From NCBI GenBank assembly GCA_003249035.1, contig QBMK01000016.1, positions 1-64,000 of the forward strand: a DNA stretch of 64,000 bases, given 5' to 3'. Positions 1 through 9,410 of the stretch are shown piece by piece; within the stretch, counting starts at the first letter, position 1, and each line of letters begins with the position of its first letter. Below the pieces are notes generated by a model that was given only the letters and a program-made list of their open reading frames with translations, searched no databases and was not told where the DNA came from. Source of the DNA: Pseudanabaena sp. (GTDB lineage: Bacteria; Cyanobacteriota; Cyanobacteriia; Pseudanabaenales; Pseudanabaenaceae). Position numbers and translations under genes: made by a program.

Positions 1-35
1 GGCGGGCGAAGCCCGCCGAACCAATTTTGGGTTTT
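1..35. repeat. Partial long hairpin cut by the window edge
   Basis: The window opens inside a palindrome: GGCGGGC, loop GAA, GCCCGCC, then GAACCAATTTTGGGTTTT. The right arm ends in the same TTTGGGTTTT seen in the hairpins at 24124, 29162 and 36071. The rest of the left arm must lie before base 1. It could be the terminator of the preceding gene or a member of the dispersed palindrome family. Confidence 0.6.
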
Positions 36-151
36 ATTAAATTATCATTCCTTAGTTAGTGCAAAGTGATAATCATCTCAATAGAATTACAAAACTTAAC
101 CACAAATACCTTCAGAACTATATTGTCGCTACTCAGGCAAAGACGGAAAAA

Positions 152-165
152 GTAATCTGTGATAC
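152..165 (+). promoter_or_regulatory. NtcA-type binding site upstream of urtA
   Basis: The sequence GTA-N8-TAC (GTAATCTGTGATAC) matches the consensus of the cyanobacterial nitrogen regulator NtcA exactly. It lies about 150 bp before urtA. Urea transporter genes are known NtcA targets in other cyanobacteria. An AT-rich stretch with a weak -10 candidate follows (about 179-187), but the spacing is not ideal. Confidence 0.65.
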
Positions 166-313
166 AGCTCATTAAGAATAACTATATCAGGATTGTGAAA
201 CTACCATTTTAATGGATAAGTGTGAGAGGAGTGAGGTTTAACCTCCATCCTAGAATGGCACGTCACGTCATTTTTTAAATAGAATTCATATAGTTTGGAG
301 GCGTTAAAGTTTA

Positions 314-1651
314 ATGAGTAGTCAAATGAATCGTCGTAAGTTTATAGTTTACGGCTCCGCTGCCCTTGGAATTAGTAGCTTAATCAAAGCCTGTGCCCCA
401 GCTACTCCGACCGCTACCCCAACAACTGCGGCTGCAACAACTGCGGCTGCATCACCTACAGCGACAGCGACAGCCGCAGCTAGTGGTGGCACGATTAAGG
501 TTGGCATCTTGCACTCGTTGAGTGGCACTATGGCGATCAGCGAAAAGAGCTTAGTAGATTCGACTCAACTTGCGATCGAAGAAATCAACAAATCTGGTGG
601 CGTACTTGGTAAACAAATCGAAGCGATCGTTGAAGACGGCGCTTCTGACTGGCCAACATTTGCCGAAAAAGCCAAGAAACTGATCGACCAAGACAAAGTA
701 GTCGTTGTCTTCGGTTGCTGGACTTCAGCAAGTCGTAAAGCTGTTCTACCTGTATTTGAAGCCAAAGATCATCTACTTTTCTATCCTGTCCAATATGAAG
801 GACAAGAATGCTCGAAGAATATCTTCTACACCGGTGCTGCTCCTAACCAACAAATTGAGCCTTCCGTAGACTGGTTGCTCAAGAACAAGGGTAAAGAATT
901 CTTCTTGGTTGGCTCTGACTATGTGTTCCCTCGTACTGCCAATACAATCATCAAGGCTCAATTAGAAGCCAAGGGTGGCAAGGTAGTTGGTGAAGATTAT
1001 TTGCCGTTGGGTAACTCTGAAGTAACCCCAATCATTGCCAAGATCAAACAAGCATTGCCAAACGGTGGTGTAATCTACAACTCGCTGAATGGCGACAGTA
1101 ACGTTGCATTCTTCAAACAGATGCAAGGTGCTGGTCTAACTGCCGACAAATATCCTTCAATGTCGGTCAGTATTGCTGAAGAAGAAGTTAAGGCGATCGG
1201 TCCTGAGTTCCTCAAAGGTCACTATGCTGCTTGGAACTACTTCATGACAGTTGACACTCCTGCCAACAAGAAGTACGTGGAAGCATTCAAAGCTAAGTTT
1301 GGTGCCGATCGTGTTACCAACGATCCCATGGAAGCTGGCTACATTGCAGTAAACATTTGGAAGAAAGCAGTTGAGAAAGCAGGTAAAGCTGACGATCTTG
1401 AAGCTGTAAGAATGGCTGCTCTTGGTCAAACCTTTGATGCGCCCGAAGGCAAGGTAACTATGGAAAATAGTCATCACTTGTCTAAGTATGTGCGGATTGG
1501 TGAAGTCACTGCCGATGGTCAGTTCAAGATTGTCTCCGAGTCAAAAGAAGCTGTAGCGCCATTGCCATGGAACCAATTTGTTGCAGAAACTAAAGGCTAT
1601 TCATGCGATTTCTCTGATAAATCGAAAGGCAGCAAGTTCAAGAAGGCTTAG
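314..1651 (+). CDS. urtA: Urea ABC transporter, substrate-binding lipoprotein UrtA
   Basis: The 445-residue periplasmic binding protein captures urea for the UrtABCDE importer. The N-terminus has RRKF at residues 7-10, a hydrophobic stretch and a lipobox ending at Cys27 (SLIKAC), so it is probably a membrane-anchored lipoprotein. A Thr/Ala-rich linker (about 28-58) precedes the receptor-ligand-binding fold (from about 60: [14 protein letters not shown]). A GGAGG lies 12 bases before the ATG; Met5 (MNRRKF) is an alternative start. It is the first gene of a five-gene operon, behind an NtcA site. The next gene is 221 bp away across two inverted repeats, which may lower downstream expression relative to this gene. 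Confidence 0.95.
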   Translation: MSSQMNRRKFIVYGSAALGISSLIKACAPATPTATPTTAAATTAAASPTATATAAASGGTIKVGILHSLSGTMAISEKSLVDSTQLAIEEINKSGGVLGKQIEAIVEDGASDWPTFAEKAKKLIDQDKVVVVFGCWTSASRKAVLPVFEAKDHLLFYPVQYEGQECSKNIFYTGAAPNQQIEPSVDWLLKNKGKEFFLVGSDYVFPRTANTIIKAQLEAKGGKVVGEDYLPLGNSEVTPIIAKIKQALPNGGVIYNSLNGDSNVAFFKQMQGAGLTADKYPSMSVSIAEEEVKAIGPEFLKGHYAAWNYFMTVDTPANKKYVEAFKAKFGADRVTNDPMEAGYIAVNIWKKAVEKAGKADDLEAVRMAALGQTFDAPEGKVTMENSHHLSKYVRIGEVTADGQFKIVSESKEAVAPLPWNQFVAETKGYSCDFSDKSKGSKFKKA

Positions 1652-1670
1652 AGCCTAGCTTGATTAATTC

Positions 1671-1704
1671 GAAGTTGTGGTAATTTATGAATTTCCACAA
1701 CTTC
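1671..1704 (+). other. Hairpin after urtA
   Basis: GAAGTTGTGG and CCACAACTTC form a 10-bp stem that extends through TAATT/AATT with one bulge, just after the urtA stop. There is no T-run, so transcript stabilisation or partial termination is more likely than full termination. Confidence 0.5.
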
Positions 1705-1766
1705 AAACCTAAAGAGGACTTCCATACACTCCTCCAGACAATTCTTTTTTAGTTTAAAGAAAAATA

Positions 1767-1815
1767 CCAGATTAACTTTTGGGTATTGTTTTACAGTACT
1801 TAAAAGTTAATCTGG
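1767..1815 (+). other. Second inverted repeat between urtA and urtB
   Basis: CCAGATTAACTTTT and AAAAGTTAATCTGG are perfect 14-bp inverted arms around a 21-base loop, 58 bp before urtB. No U-tract follows. It could be an attenuator or RNA-processing structure that separates abundant urtA mRNA from urtBCDE. Confidence 0.5.
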
Positions 1816-1872
1816 CTTTCCCTATCTTAGGGATACCGATAGATAATACCGATAGATAATGTTGATAGAAAC

Positions 1873-3042
1873 ATGACAGAGAATCTTCTCCAACTTCTTC
1901 AGGGAGTATTTAACGGCGTTAGTACAGGTTCTGTTTTATTGCTAGCTGCCCTTGGTTTAGCGATCGTCTTTGGCTTAATGGGCGTAATTAATATGGCTCA
2001 TGGCGAACTGATGATGTTTGGAGCCTATACAACTTTTTTAGTGCAGAACGGCTTTAAAAAGTTGGGAGAACCTTGGATGGATTTCTATGTTTTTGCAGCT
2101 CTAATCGCATCTTTTTTAGTTGCCGCAGGAATAGGATTTCTCTTGGAAAAGGGAGTGATTCGCTATCTTTACGGACGACCGCTTGAAACCCTCTTAGCGA
2201 CTTGGGGCGTAAGCTTGATCTTCCAGCAGTTTGTTCGCAGCGTTAACTGGATGATATTAGCGGGATTAGTAATATTTAGCATTTTGTATTTTGGTGGTGT
2301 GTGGATTCTCCAAAAAAGACCAAATTGGGAATCAATTCGTAATTGGGCGATCGCTATCCTCTTACCCCTTTCTCTTGGCATTTCGGGAACTATCGCCGTA
2401 TTCATGGCGCAGACCTATAAAATTGCCGTAACTCAGCCTTGGTTTGGAGCGCAAAATGTTGATGTAACTGCTCCTAAATGGTTGCGCGGTGGTATGGAGA
2501 TTGGTTCGATTCAGTTTCCTTATGTTCGCTTGTTCATCATAGTTTTAACTATTGTTTGTGTAATTGGCATCTATCTATTCTTAGAGAAATCACCTTGGGG
2601 CTTGCGCATTCGTGCCGTTATGCAAAACCGCCAAATGAGTTCCTGCTTAGGCATTCCCACTAAAACTGTTGATGCACTTACTTTTTCCATCGGTTCGGGA
2701 CTAGCGGGAGTAGCAGGCTGTGCTGTTAGTTTTCTTGGCTCGGTTGGTCCCAACACTGGTCAGAACTATATTGTTGATACCTTTATGGTTGTTGTTGTTG
2801 GCGGTGTAGGTAAGTTAGTAGGGAGTATTGCGGCGGCGATGGCGCTCGGCATTACTAGTTATCTACTTGGATCGCAAACCTTTGTCACTTTGTTTGGTCC
2901 GCAAAGTCCTGTAGCAGGATTTTTCACTTTCTTTGGTACTACCAGTATGGCAAAAGTACTGCTGTTCCTTATGATTGTCGCTTTCTTGCAGTACAAACCT
3001 GCGGGTATGTTCCCTCAAAAAGGTCGATCAGCAGAGTTGTAA
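1873..3042 (+). CDS. urtB: Urea ABC transporter, permease UrtB
   Basis: A 389-residue inner-membrane permease of the branched-chain amino acid (LivH) type. The N-terminal segment GLAIVFGLMGVINMAHGELMM is the family signature, and the C-terminal half holds the conserved SGLAGVAG region and the glycine-rich FMVVVVGGVGKLVGS stretch. Many hydrophobic segments are spread along the chain. It pairs with UrtC to form the urea channel and follows urtA in the same operon, with urtC starting 30 bp downstream. Confidence 0.95.
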   Translation: MTENLLQLLQGVFNGVSTGSVLLLAALGLAIVFGLMGVINMAHGELMMFGAYTTFLVQNGFKKLGEPWMDFYVFAALIASFLVAAGIGFLLEKGVIRYLYGRPLETLLATWGVSLIFQQFVRSVNWMILAGLVIFSILYFGGVWILQKRPNWESIRNWAIAILLPLSLGISGTIAVFMAQTYKIAVTQPWFGAQNVDVTAPKWLRGGMEIGSIQFPYVRLFIIVLTIVCVIGIYLFLEKSPWGLRIRAVMQNRQMSSCLGIPTKTVDALTFSIGSGLAGVAGCAVSFLGSVGPNTGQNYIVDTFMVVVVGGVGKLVGSIAAAMALGITSYLLGSQTFVTLFGPQSPVAGFFTFFGTTSMAKVLLFLMIVAFLQYKPAGMFPQKGRSAEL

Positions 3043-3072
3043 GAGTCCTGAATTTCAGCCTGTAATAGACAA

Positions 3073-4269
3073 ATGAGCATGATAGAAGATATTTCTAAAA
3101 CTATTCCAACTCCATCGATATCTCAGAAAACCTGGCGATCGCTTTGGATTGAAGTTAGTGTCGGCTTAGCGATCGCGCTAATCCTGATTTTTGTAATTCC
3201 TCCAATTTTTACGGCAACTGGTCAAGCCTTTAGAATTACCATGCTTGGTCGATTTTTAGCTTTGGCAATCGTTGCTTTAGGCATTGATCTAATATGGGGA
3301 TATACTGGACTCTTGAGCTTAGGTCATGGTGTATTTTTTGGCTTAGGAGGCTACGCCCTGGCTATGCACTTAAAACTGCAATTCCCAGCCGAGGCAACTG
3401 ACAAGCTACCATCGTTCATGCCTCTTTACGGGATTACAAAACTTCCCGCATTGTGGGAACCCTTTTTCTCATTCCAATTTACTGTTTTAGCGATCGTCTT
3501 GATTCCTGGCATAGTTGGAGCAGTTTTAGGATATTTGGTATTTAGAAATCGCATTCGCGGTGTGTATTTCTCGATTCTCACCCAAGCGACCACGATCATC
3601 TTCTTCAACTTCTTCAACGGACAGCAGCAGATGATCAATGGCACAAATGGACTCACTGATTTCAAAACTATTTTTGGCTATGACATCAATGCGCCTGAGA
3701 CTCAAAGAGTCTTCTATATTTTGACTGTGGTCTTTTTAGGATTGTCCTATGCCCTGTGTCGTTGGCTTACAAGTGGAAGATTTGGTCGTTTGTTGGTCGC
3801 TTTGAGAGATGATGAAAACCGTGCTAGATTTTCTGGCTATGATCCCACAGGATTTAAGGTGTTAGTGTTTGCAATCTCAGCAGTTTTGGCTGGCATTGGC
3901 GGAGCATTGTTTACACCTCAAACTGGAATCATTTCCCCAAAATCTATGGATATTGCCTTTTCCATTGAAATGGTGATTTGGGTCGCTGTAGGTGGTCGTG
4001 CCACATTGGTCGGGGCTGTCATCGGTGCGATTTTAGTCAACTTTGCCAAAAGTTTATTGAGTGAGCAATTCCCCGAAATTTGGTTGTTCTTTCAGGGAGC
4101 GATGTTCTTAATTGTGGTTATGGTGCTGCCCGATGGTTTAGTTGGTTGGTTCCGCACCACTGGTGTATTGCTATTTAAGAGAGTCTTTTTTGGCAGACAA
4201 ACAATTACATATCCAAGTCTTGAGTTAGATCCAGAGGTGCAAAGTGAAAGGGAAAATCCTAGAAATTGA
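3073..4269 (+). CDS. urtC: Urea ABC transporter, permease UrtC
   Basis: A 398-residue LivM-type permease, partner of UrtB. The motif GIDLIWGYTGLLSLGHGVFFGLGGYA (about residues 77-102) is diagnostic, followed by further transmembrane segments and the FAISAVLAGIGGALF region. The last 26 bases overlap urtD, which indicates translational coupling. The C-terminal tail after about residue 370 is hydrophilic and cytoplasmic. Confidence 0.95.
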   Translation: MSMIEDISKTIPTPSISQKTWRSLWIEVSVGLAIALILIFVIPPIFTATGQAFRITMLGRFLALAIVALGIDLIWGYTGLLSLGHGVFFGLGGYALAMHLKLQFPAEATDKLPSFMPLYGITKLPALWEPFFSFQFTVLAIVLIPGIVGAVLGYLVFRNRIRGVYFSILTQATTIIFFNFFNGQQQMINGTNGLTDFKTIFGYDINAPETQRVFYILTVVFLGLSYALCRWLTSGRFGRLLVALRDDENRARFSGYDPTGFKVLVFAISAVLAGIGGALFTPQTGIISPKSMDIAFSIEMVIWVAVGGRATLVGAVIGAILVNFAKSLLSEQFPEIWLFFQGAMFLIVVMVLPDGLVGWFRTTGVLLFKRVFFGRQTITYPSLELDPEVQSERENPRN

Positions 4270-4993
4270 AGATGTTACAGTTAGCTTCGATGGGTTTAGA
4301 GCGATTAATCACTTGAACTTTGACATGGATCAAGGTGAATTGAGAGTGATTATTGGTCCAAATGGCGCTGGTAAAACCACATTTTTGGATGTGATTACGG
4401 GCAAAGTGAAACCAACTGAAGGACAAGTTAGATTTAAAGGCAAAAATACGCGATCGCTTGCTGAGCATCAAATTGCCAGAATGGGCGTGGGCCGTAAATT
4501 CCAAACTCCGCGTATATACTTGAATCTCACACCTAGAGAGAATTTAGAGCTAGCCAGTAATCCAAATAAGAATGTTTTCTCCACGCTTTTTCAGCCGCCA
4601 TCGGTTGTTGAAAAGCAAAAAGTAAATGAACTCTTAAATACGATCGGACTCATGCACAAGTCTGAAATGAAATCGGAATTTCTATCTCACGGGGAAAAGC
4701 AATGGCTAGAGATTGGGATGTTGGTCGCTCAATCTCCCGACTTGTTGCTAGTAGACGAACCAGTTGCAGGACTAACTGATGAAGAAACAGCCCTAACTGG
4801 TGAACTCTTGATGTCACTTGCCGAATCTCATTCCATTATTGTGATTGAGCATGACATGGAATTTGTGCGACAGATTGCTCGCAAGGTAACGGTTTTGCAT
4901 GAAGGGACTGTGCTTTGTGAAGGCAGTTTTGAGGAGGTGCAAAATAATCCGCGAGTAATTGAAGTATACCTTGGACATCAAGAGGAAGAATAA
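4244..4993 (+). CDS. urtD: Urea ABC transporter, ATP-binding protein UrtD
   Basis: A 249-residue ABC ATPase of the LivG type that powers urea import. Walker A is GPNGAGKT (38-45); the ABC signature is degenerate, reading LSHGEKQWLE; Walker B is LLLVDEPVAGL, followed by the switch histidine in IVIEHDMEF. The GTG start lies inside the end of urtC and follows AGAGGTGC, a plausible ribosome site. The stop shares one base with the urtE ATG (TAATG). Confidence 0.95.
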   Translation: MKGKILEIEDVTVSFDGFRAINHLNFDMDQGELRVIIGPNGAGKTTFLDVITGKVKPTEGQVRFKGKNTRSLAEHQIARMGVGRKFQTPRIYLNLTPRENLELASNPNKNVFSTLFQPPSVVEKQKVNELLNTIGLMHKSEMKSEFLSHGEKQWLEIGMLVAQSPDLLLVDEPVAGLTDEETALTGELLMSLAESHSIIVIEHDMEFVRQIARKVTVLHEGTVLCEGSFEEVQNNPRVIEVYLGHQEEE

Positions 4994-5715
4994 TGGAAGG
5001 AGTTAACGATCCGATTTTACAACTCAATAATCTCAACGTATACTACGGCGAAAGTCATATTCTTCGTAACGTTGATATGGGTGTAGCTTCTGGCAAAATG
5101 GTTTGTCTAATTGGTCGTAATGGTGTTGGTAAAACAACTCTTTTAAAAACCATTATGGGCTTACTCAAGCCTAGACAGGGAGATGTTTCGTTCTTTGGGA
5201 AAGATATTACTCAACTCACCCCAGATAAACGCGCCAGAATGGGCGTGGGCTATGTGCCTCAGGGACGAGAAGTTATGCCGCGTATGAGTGTCAGAGAGAA
5301 TCTCTTACTCGGTTTAGAATCTCATCCAGTGAATTCTGCTGTTAAACAGAATCTTTTGGATATGGTTTTTGACCTCTTTCCTGTGCTGCAATCAATGCTT
5401 AATCGTATGGGCGGCGACCTTAGTGGCGGTCAACAACAGCAGTTAGCGATCGCTCGTGCCTTGATGGGACAGCCTAGATTATTAATTCTAGACGAGCCAA
5501 CTGAAGGAATTCAGCCATCGATTATTCTTGAGATTGAGGCAGCAGTTAAACATATTGTGGCAACTACAGGGATTTCGATCTTGTTAGTGGAGCAGCATTT
5601 ACATTTTGTGCGCCAAGCTGATTGGTATTACGCTATGCAAAAAGGAGGCATTGTCGCATCAGGACAAACTTCAGAACTAAGCAACGAAGTAATTCAAAAA
5701 TTTCTTGCAGTTTAG
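4993..5715 (+). CDS. urtE: Urea ABC transporter, ATP-binding protein UrtE
   Basis: A 240-residue LivF-type ABC ATPase, the second nucleotide-binding subunit of the urea importer. It shows Walker A (GRNGVGKT), a canonical signature (LSGGQQQQLAIARAL), Walker B (LLILDEPTEGIQP) and a switch histidine (LLVEQHLHF). The start codon overlaps the urtD stop and AGAGGAAGA lies just upstream. It is the last gene of the urt operon. Confidence 0.95.
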   Translation: MEGVNDPILQLNNLNVYYGESHILRNVDMGVASGKMVCLIGRNGVGKTTLLKTIMGLLKPRQGDVSFFGKDITQLTPDKRARMGVGYVPQGREVMPRMSVRENLLLGLESHPVNSAVKQNLLDMVFDLFPVLQSMLNRMGGDLSGGQQQQLAIARALMGQPRLLILDEPTEGIQPSIILEIEAAVKHIVATTGISILLVEQHLHFVRQADWYYAMQKGGIVASGQTSELSNEVIQKFLAV

Positions 5716-5814
5716 AATCGCAATAAAAATATGAGGGCTGTTAATCAGATCTCTTGTTTTTGATGTCAGCCATCAATGTAGAAGACAAAAAATGTAGTTT
5801 CTCTAATTGGTGTT

Positions 5815-5850
5815 CAAATCACAAAAGTGCAGTCATACTTTTGTGATTTG
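5815..5850 (+). terminator. Hairpin downstream of the urt operon
   Basis: AAATCACAAAAGT and ACTTTTGTGATTT pair perfectly (13 bp plus a closing C-G) around an 8-base loop, about 100 bp after urtE. No T-run follows, so intrinsic termination is uncertain. The stem resembles the first hairpin of the element found at 25535 and 44759. Confidence 0.4.
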
Positions 5851-5943
5851 GGATTACGTTGAAGAAGATTTTTAGATTGAAATTTTAGTCAAAAAATAAT
5901 TTTGTGTATTTAGCGCTTTGTGTAGTAACATAGATATTCGCAA

Positions 5944-6017
5944 CGGGATGTAGCGCAGCTTGGTAGCGCGCCTGCTTTGGGAGCAGGATGCCGTAGGTTC
6001 GAATCCTATCATCCCGA
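5944..6017 (+). tRNA. tRNA-Pro (anticodon UGG)
   Basis: A 74-base cloverleaf. The acceptor stem is CGGGATG/CATCCCG with discriminator A. The D arm contains AGCGCAGCTTGGTAGCGC. The anticodon stem CCTGC/GCAGG encloses loop TTTGGGA, giving anticodon TGG. The T arm holds GGTTCGAATCC. CCA is not encoded. Anticodon and overall form match bacterial tRNA-Pro. Confidence 0.96.
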
Positions 6018-6060
6018 CTTAAAAAGAAAAAATTCAAAAGGCGTCATCTATGGCGCTTTT

Positions 6061-6579
6061 TTATTTGGCTGACAAAACCTGTAAATCTTGCGATCGCGTA
6101 AATTGCTTGCGCCATGCAGTGATGCCGCCTGTCAGAGTTATCGCTTGATAGCCGCGATCGCTAAGATACCTATTTGCTTTAATCGATCGCATTCCCGAAG
6201 TACAGTATAAAACTACTGTTGGTTTAGCCCGATGCTTCTTTTCATAGCTTTCCACAATATTCTTAACCCTTTGAATCCCCACCTCACCCTCAATTTCGGC
6301 TAATGGCACAAGCTCACTATTCGCAATGCGATCTTCTGCATATTCTTCAGGCGATCGCACATCAATTAAAACTATAGATTTGAGTTTGCCACTAGCCAAC
6401 TCTTCAACAGAAATTTGCGGCGTAGTAAAGCTTTGCAAATACACAGGTAAGCTCATTTGATGTTGATATGCAGCTATGCTCAAAACTCCAGCCGTAGCAA
6501 CCAGCAATGATCCAACTAAAGCTAACGGGATTAAATATCTACGTTTATAGACAAATTTCTGAAAATCACTTGTCTGCAT
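6061..6579 (-). CDS. Membrane-anchored rhodanese-like protein
   Basis: A 172-residue protein with one N-terminal membrane segment (about residues 15-38) and a single rhodanese domain (about 56-165). The domain shows LIDVRSPEEYAEDRI and the active-site loop CTSGMRS with Cys126, so sulfurtransferase activity is possible. It is the last of four minus-strand genes and overlaps the upstream hydroxylase gene by 14 bp, suggesting coupling. Substrate and partner are unknown. Confidence 0.85.
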   Translation of the reverse strand: MQTSDFQKFVYKRRYLIPLALVGSLLVATAGVLSIAAYQHQMSLPVYLQSFTTPQISVEELASGKLKSIVLIDVRSPEEYAEDRIANSELVPLAEIEGEVGIQRVKNIVESYEKKHRAKPTVVLYCTSGMRSIKANRYLSDRGYQAITLTGGITAWRKQFTRSQDLQVLSAK

Positions 6580-7357
6580 TTTTATGATTCCAATTTTTAA
6601 ATGGATAAATTAAATGATTAAAATAATTTGTTGTGGTGTTTAATCTAGTTCCATATAGTCTTGGTTGTTCATTCTCAGGCATATACAAAGTTCCAAATAT
6701 ATAATCAAGAATTGGCAACTGTACTGCTAGATTTTGAGCGTTTTTCTGTGGATAGCGATCATGATGCCAACTGTGAAATTCTGGCGTAGCAACAATCCAT
6801 TTGAGAATCGGAAACCTTACGCGAATATTGGCATGGATAAAAAAAGCGATCGTGCTCGAAAAAATTATATAAATTGCCAAAGCCTCTGATGAAAACCCTA
6901 GCAAATAAAGAGGAATCATCTGGCAAGCCTTAGTCAAAATCTGCTCGAAAGGATGGACACGTACTGTGGCAAGCCAATCAATATGAGTAGAGCTATGATG
7001 GATTGCGTGAAATCGCCATAACCAAGGCACGGTATGCAATAGCCGATGAACAAAATAAAAGCACAGATCCCCAATGAATATTGCAGCCGTTACCTGTAAA
7101 ACAAGGGGTTGTTGTCCTACAAATTGAGACATTGTCGGTATTGATCTTTGACTTAACAATACAAATATAATTAATAATTTTGTTGTGCCATGACCAATAA
7201 AATAGCCAGAAAAATAATAACAAATATCTGTAAACCAACCTTCGCGGAATAGCTTTTGGTGATGAACTGACAACGCTTTTTCAATCGGTACGAATACTAA
7301 GATAAGGATTAGTATTCCTTTGATAACATCAGGTATTTCCATCATGATTCCAGCCAC
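6566..7357 (-). CDS. Sterol desaturase / fatty acid hydroxylase family membrane protein
   Basis: A 263-residue integral membrane protein with the eight-histidine di-iron pattern of the family: HRLLH, HAIHHSSTHIDW and HSWHHDRYPQKN. These proteins hydroxylate or desaturate lipids or carotenoids; the substrate cannot be told here. The first ATG is used, but Met5 and Met6 (MMEIPDV) are equally possible. It starts 15 bp after the pentapeptide gene and overlaps the rhodanese gene, so the three are probably co-transcribed. Confidence 0.85.
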   Translation of the reverse strand: MAGIMMEIPDVIKGILILILVFVPIEKALSVHHQKLFREGWFTDICYYFSGYFIGHGTTKLLIIFVLLSQRSIPTMSQFVGQQPLVLQVTAAIFIGDLCFYFVHRLLHTVPWLWRFHAIHHSSTHIDWLATVRVHPFEQILTKACQMIPLYLLGFSSEALAIYIIFSSTIAFFIHANIRVRFPILKWIVATPEFHSWHHDRYPQKNAQNLAVQLPILDYIFGTLYMPENEQPRLYGTRLNTTTNYFNHLIYPFKNWNHKNADK

Positions 7358-7372
7358 TAATTCTGCTCATGG

Positions 7373-8299
7373 TTAACTAGTCACAGCCGATTTTTCAATC
7401 TCTGGATTAATTTCAGGATGTTTAGCGATCGCCTCATTTCCATCCATAGAAAAACCTTTAGGAAACTTACAATTTTTAAAAGTTGCCCCATACCAATCTA
7501 CACCTTGCAGATTTGCATCTAAAAAATCACAATTTTCTAAATCTGCATTTACAAATCGCGCATTTTCTAAATCTGCACCACGAAAAGAAGTCTTTGCTGC
7601 CATTTTGACTTTTGCAAAATGCAGATTAAAAGCTTTAGTTGCCAAAATGGCTGGAAAAATCGCAAGTACTGCAAACAAAATAGCGTAATAATGCTCATGC
7701 AGCTTTATCCAACTATAGCCAGCCGAAATTGCAGATGAAACTCCCACTGCTATCCATACCATACCCACTGCGATCGCTCCTTTTTTATAGCCTAGATATA
7801 GTCCACAAAGCGACATCACAAACGCGGCAATCATCACACCTATACCAACCACTGTCAAAGCTGTAGAGTTAATCGAGGCGATTACCATTAACCCAATTAG
7901 CCCCATATATATATTGAAAAGCCTTCTTTGAGACATCGCAGCAGCCGTGGCAAAGGCAAATATCCAAACAAATGGATTGCTCAACCACCCATAGGGATTT
8001 GCAAGTTCACCACCACAGCCCACAAAAATAAGTTGTCCAAAAAACCATGCGGCTGATCCTAGGGGAATGCCCAAAATGGTGTGCAGCGACATTTGCCTAA
8101 TCTGCTTTTGGAAATTCTGATCATCTCGTGCGATCGCTGTTTCCGAGAAATCAGCACCTGCTAGATTTGCTCCTCGAAAATCACAACTTTTCAGTCTTGA
8201 GCCTGTAAAGTCAGCTTTCTTTTCTTCGCCTTTACGAAATTCATTCTGAAACGATTGATTCTGAAAGTCACGATAACGATAATTTACGTAGGTATCCAT
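7373..8299 (-). CDS. Pentapeptide-repeat membrane protein
   Basis: The 308-residue protein has pentapeptide repeats at both ends: ADFTGSRLKSCDFRGANLAG near residue 30 and FRGADLENARFVNADLENCD near residue 240. Between them lie about five hydrophobic segments (about 80-225). The split of the repeat block by a membrane domain is clear in the sequence. No enzyme motif is seen and the role is unknown. It lies between the pilin-like gene and the hydroxylase on the same strand. Confidence 0.8.
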   Translation of the reverse strand: MDTYVNYRYRDFQNQSFQNEFRKGEEKKADFTGSRLKSCDFRGANLAGADFSETAIARDDQNFQKQIRQMSLHTILGIPLGSAAWFFGQLIFVGCGGELANPYGWLSNPFVWIFAFATAAAMSQRRLFNIYMGLIGLMVIASINSTALTVVGIGVMIAAFVMSLCGLYLGYKKGAIAVGMVWIAVGVSSAISAGYSWIKLHEHYYAILFAVLAIFPAILATKAFNLHFAKVKMAAKTSFRGADLENARFVNADLENCDFLDANLQGVDWYGATFKNCKFPKGFSMDGNEAIAKHPEINPEIEKSAVTS

Positions 8300-8336
8300 C
8301 GGTCAACCTCTTTGTTAAGTTAGTTTAGCGAGACAG

Positions 8337-8981
8337 CTAATTTAGCGCTACGGTTCCCTCAGCACATGTTGGAGTCCCATTTTGGAGAAATGGATTGGGT
8401 AGCTTTTGCTTTACATCAGTTTTGGGAGATTCACAAAGAATGGTGACCGTAGTTAGCTCTTTTTTTGCACTTGGCTGTGATTCTGATGTTTGATTTGCCT
8501 TTTGATTGGAGCCTTGATATGTTTGAGATTTTTCAGGTACAACAAATACTGCTCCGACAAAACTTTTTACCTTGTCATTTTTAGGAACCCCATATTGATA
8601 AGTGACAAGATCAAAACTTTGCATCTCAAATTTAAAGTTATCAGTTTCTTCTTTTATTCCAAGTTCTAAAGCAGGAATTGAGCGACCAAAAGCTTGTTTT
8701 TCATCCCAAAATGCTTGCTGCCCTCTATTCATACTTCCCACATGCGTTCTGCCCTCAGAACTCCTAGCCTTATTTCCACAACCACTAAAAGAGGGCAACG
8801 CCAAAGCAATTAGACCAAAACCTAACGAGCCATAAATGAGCAAACGCAAACGCCATCGCCTAGCTTTTTTGGGCTTTGGTAGTGCATCTGTATCTTGTGG
8901 CAGATCAGCAGCCAGATCAGATTCAAGTTCTGGCTGGATGGGTTCAACTTGTCTAATCATGACGATTACCTTTGGCTGCAA
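8337..8981 (-). CDS. Type IV pilin-like G/H family protein
   Basis: A 214-residue protein with a charged, acidic N-terminus, one membrane segment (about residues 47-67, LRLLIYGSLGFGLIALALP) and an outer domain beginning KARSSEGRTHVGSMNRGQQAFWDEK. That stretch and the SFDLVTYQYGVP region match the cyanobacterial pilin-like G and H family. A classic prepilin peptidase site is not evident. The late VTILCESPKT and a final cysteine may form a disulfide. The alternative start MIRQVEP at residue 8 is possible. Confidence 0.7.
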   Translation of the reverse strand: MQPKVIVMIRQVEPIQPELESDLAADLPQDTDALPKPKKARRWRLRLLIYGSLGFGLIALALPSFSGCGNKARSSEGRTHVGSMNRGQQAFWDEKQAFGRSIPALELGIKEETDNFKFEMQSFDLVTYQYGVPKNDKVKSFVGAVFVVPEKSQTYQGSNQKANQTSESQPSAKKELTTVTILCESPKTDVKQKLPNPFLQNGTPTCAEGTVALN

Positions 8982-9018
8982 ATTCCTATTTTATTAATAC
9001 TGCAATGCTTTTTAAGAT

Positions 9019-9044
9019 AAGAATGCGATCGCGATCGCATTCTT
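9019..9044. repeat. Perfect palindrome with overlapping HIP1 sites
   Basis: AAGAATGCGATCGCGATCGCATTCTT is a perfect 26-bp palindrome containing two overlapping GCGATCGC octamers. It lies between the divergent pilin-like gene and psbD, so it cannot terminate either gene. The rest of the 429-bp gap (8982-9410) is AT-rich leader and promoter DNA of psbD; I see no gene in it. A small TATCTC/GAGATA hairpin occurs near 9209. Confidence 0.6.
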
Positions 9045-9410
9045 GTCTGAGAAGTATTCCCAAATTTTTTTCTAGTGCTTACTAAGTGTAAATACTTAGT
9101 CTATTGAAATAAACAATAGATCAACCTTTGAGCCTTAAAGCATTTTTTGAATGACTGTATTTAGTCCTGCTATATTGTTAATTAAATATATTAATTTATT
9201 GACTTCTATCTCCAAAGAGATATATCTAACACTCCTTAATATTTTTTTAAGATTTGCCGTCTAAATATTTTGCTTCAAGAATTTAGCTCAAACCCTTGCC
9301 TGGAGAGGGCTTAAGGCTATTAAGTATTTTGTAATAAGGCAAACGTAAAGATGTGTTAAGCTAATTTCAAATCCATATAAATACTAGTAATTAAAGAAGG
9401 ATTTAAAATT

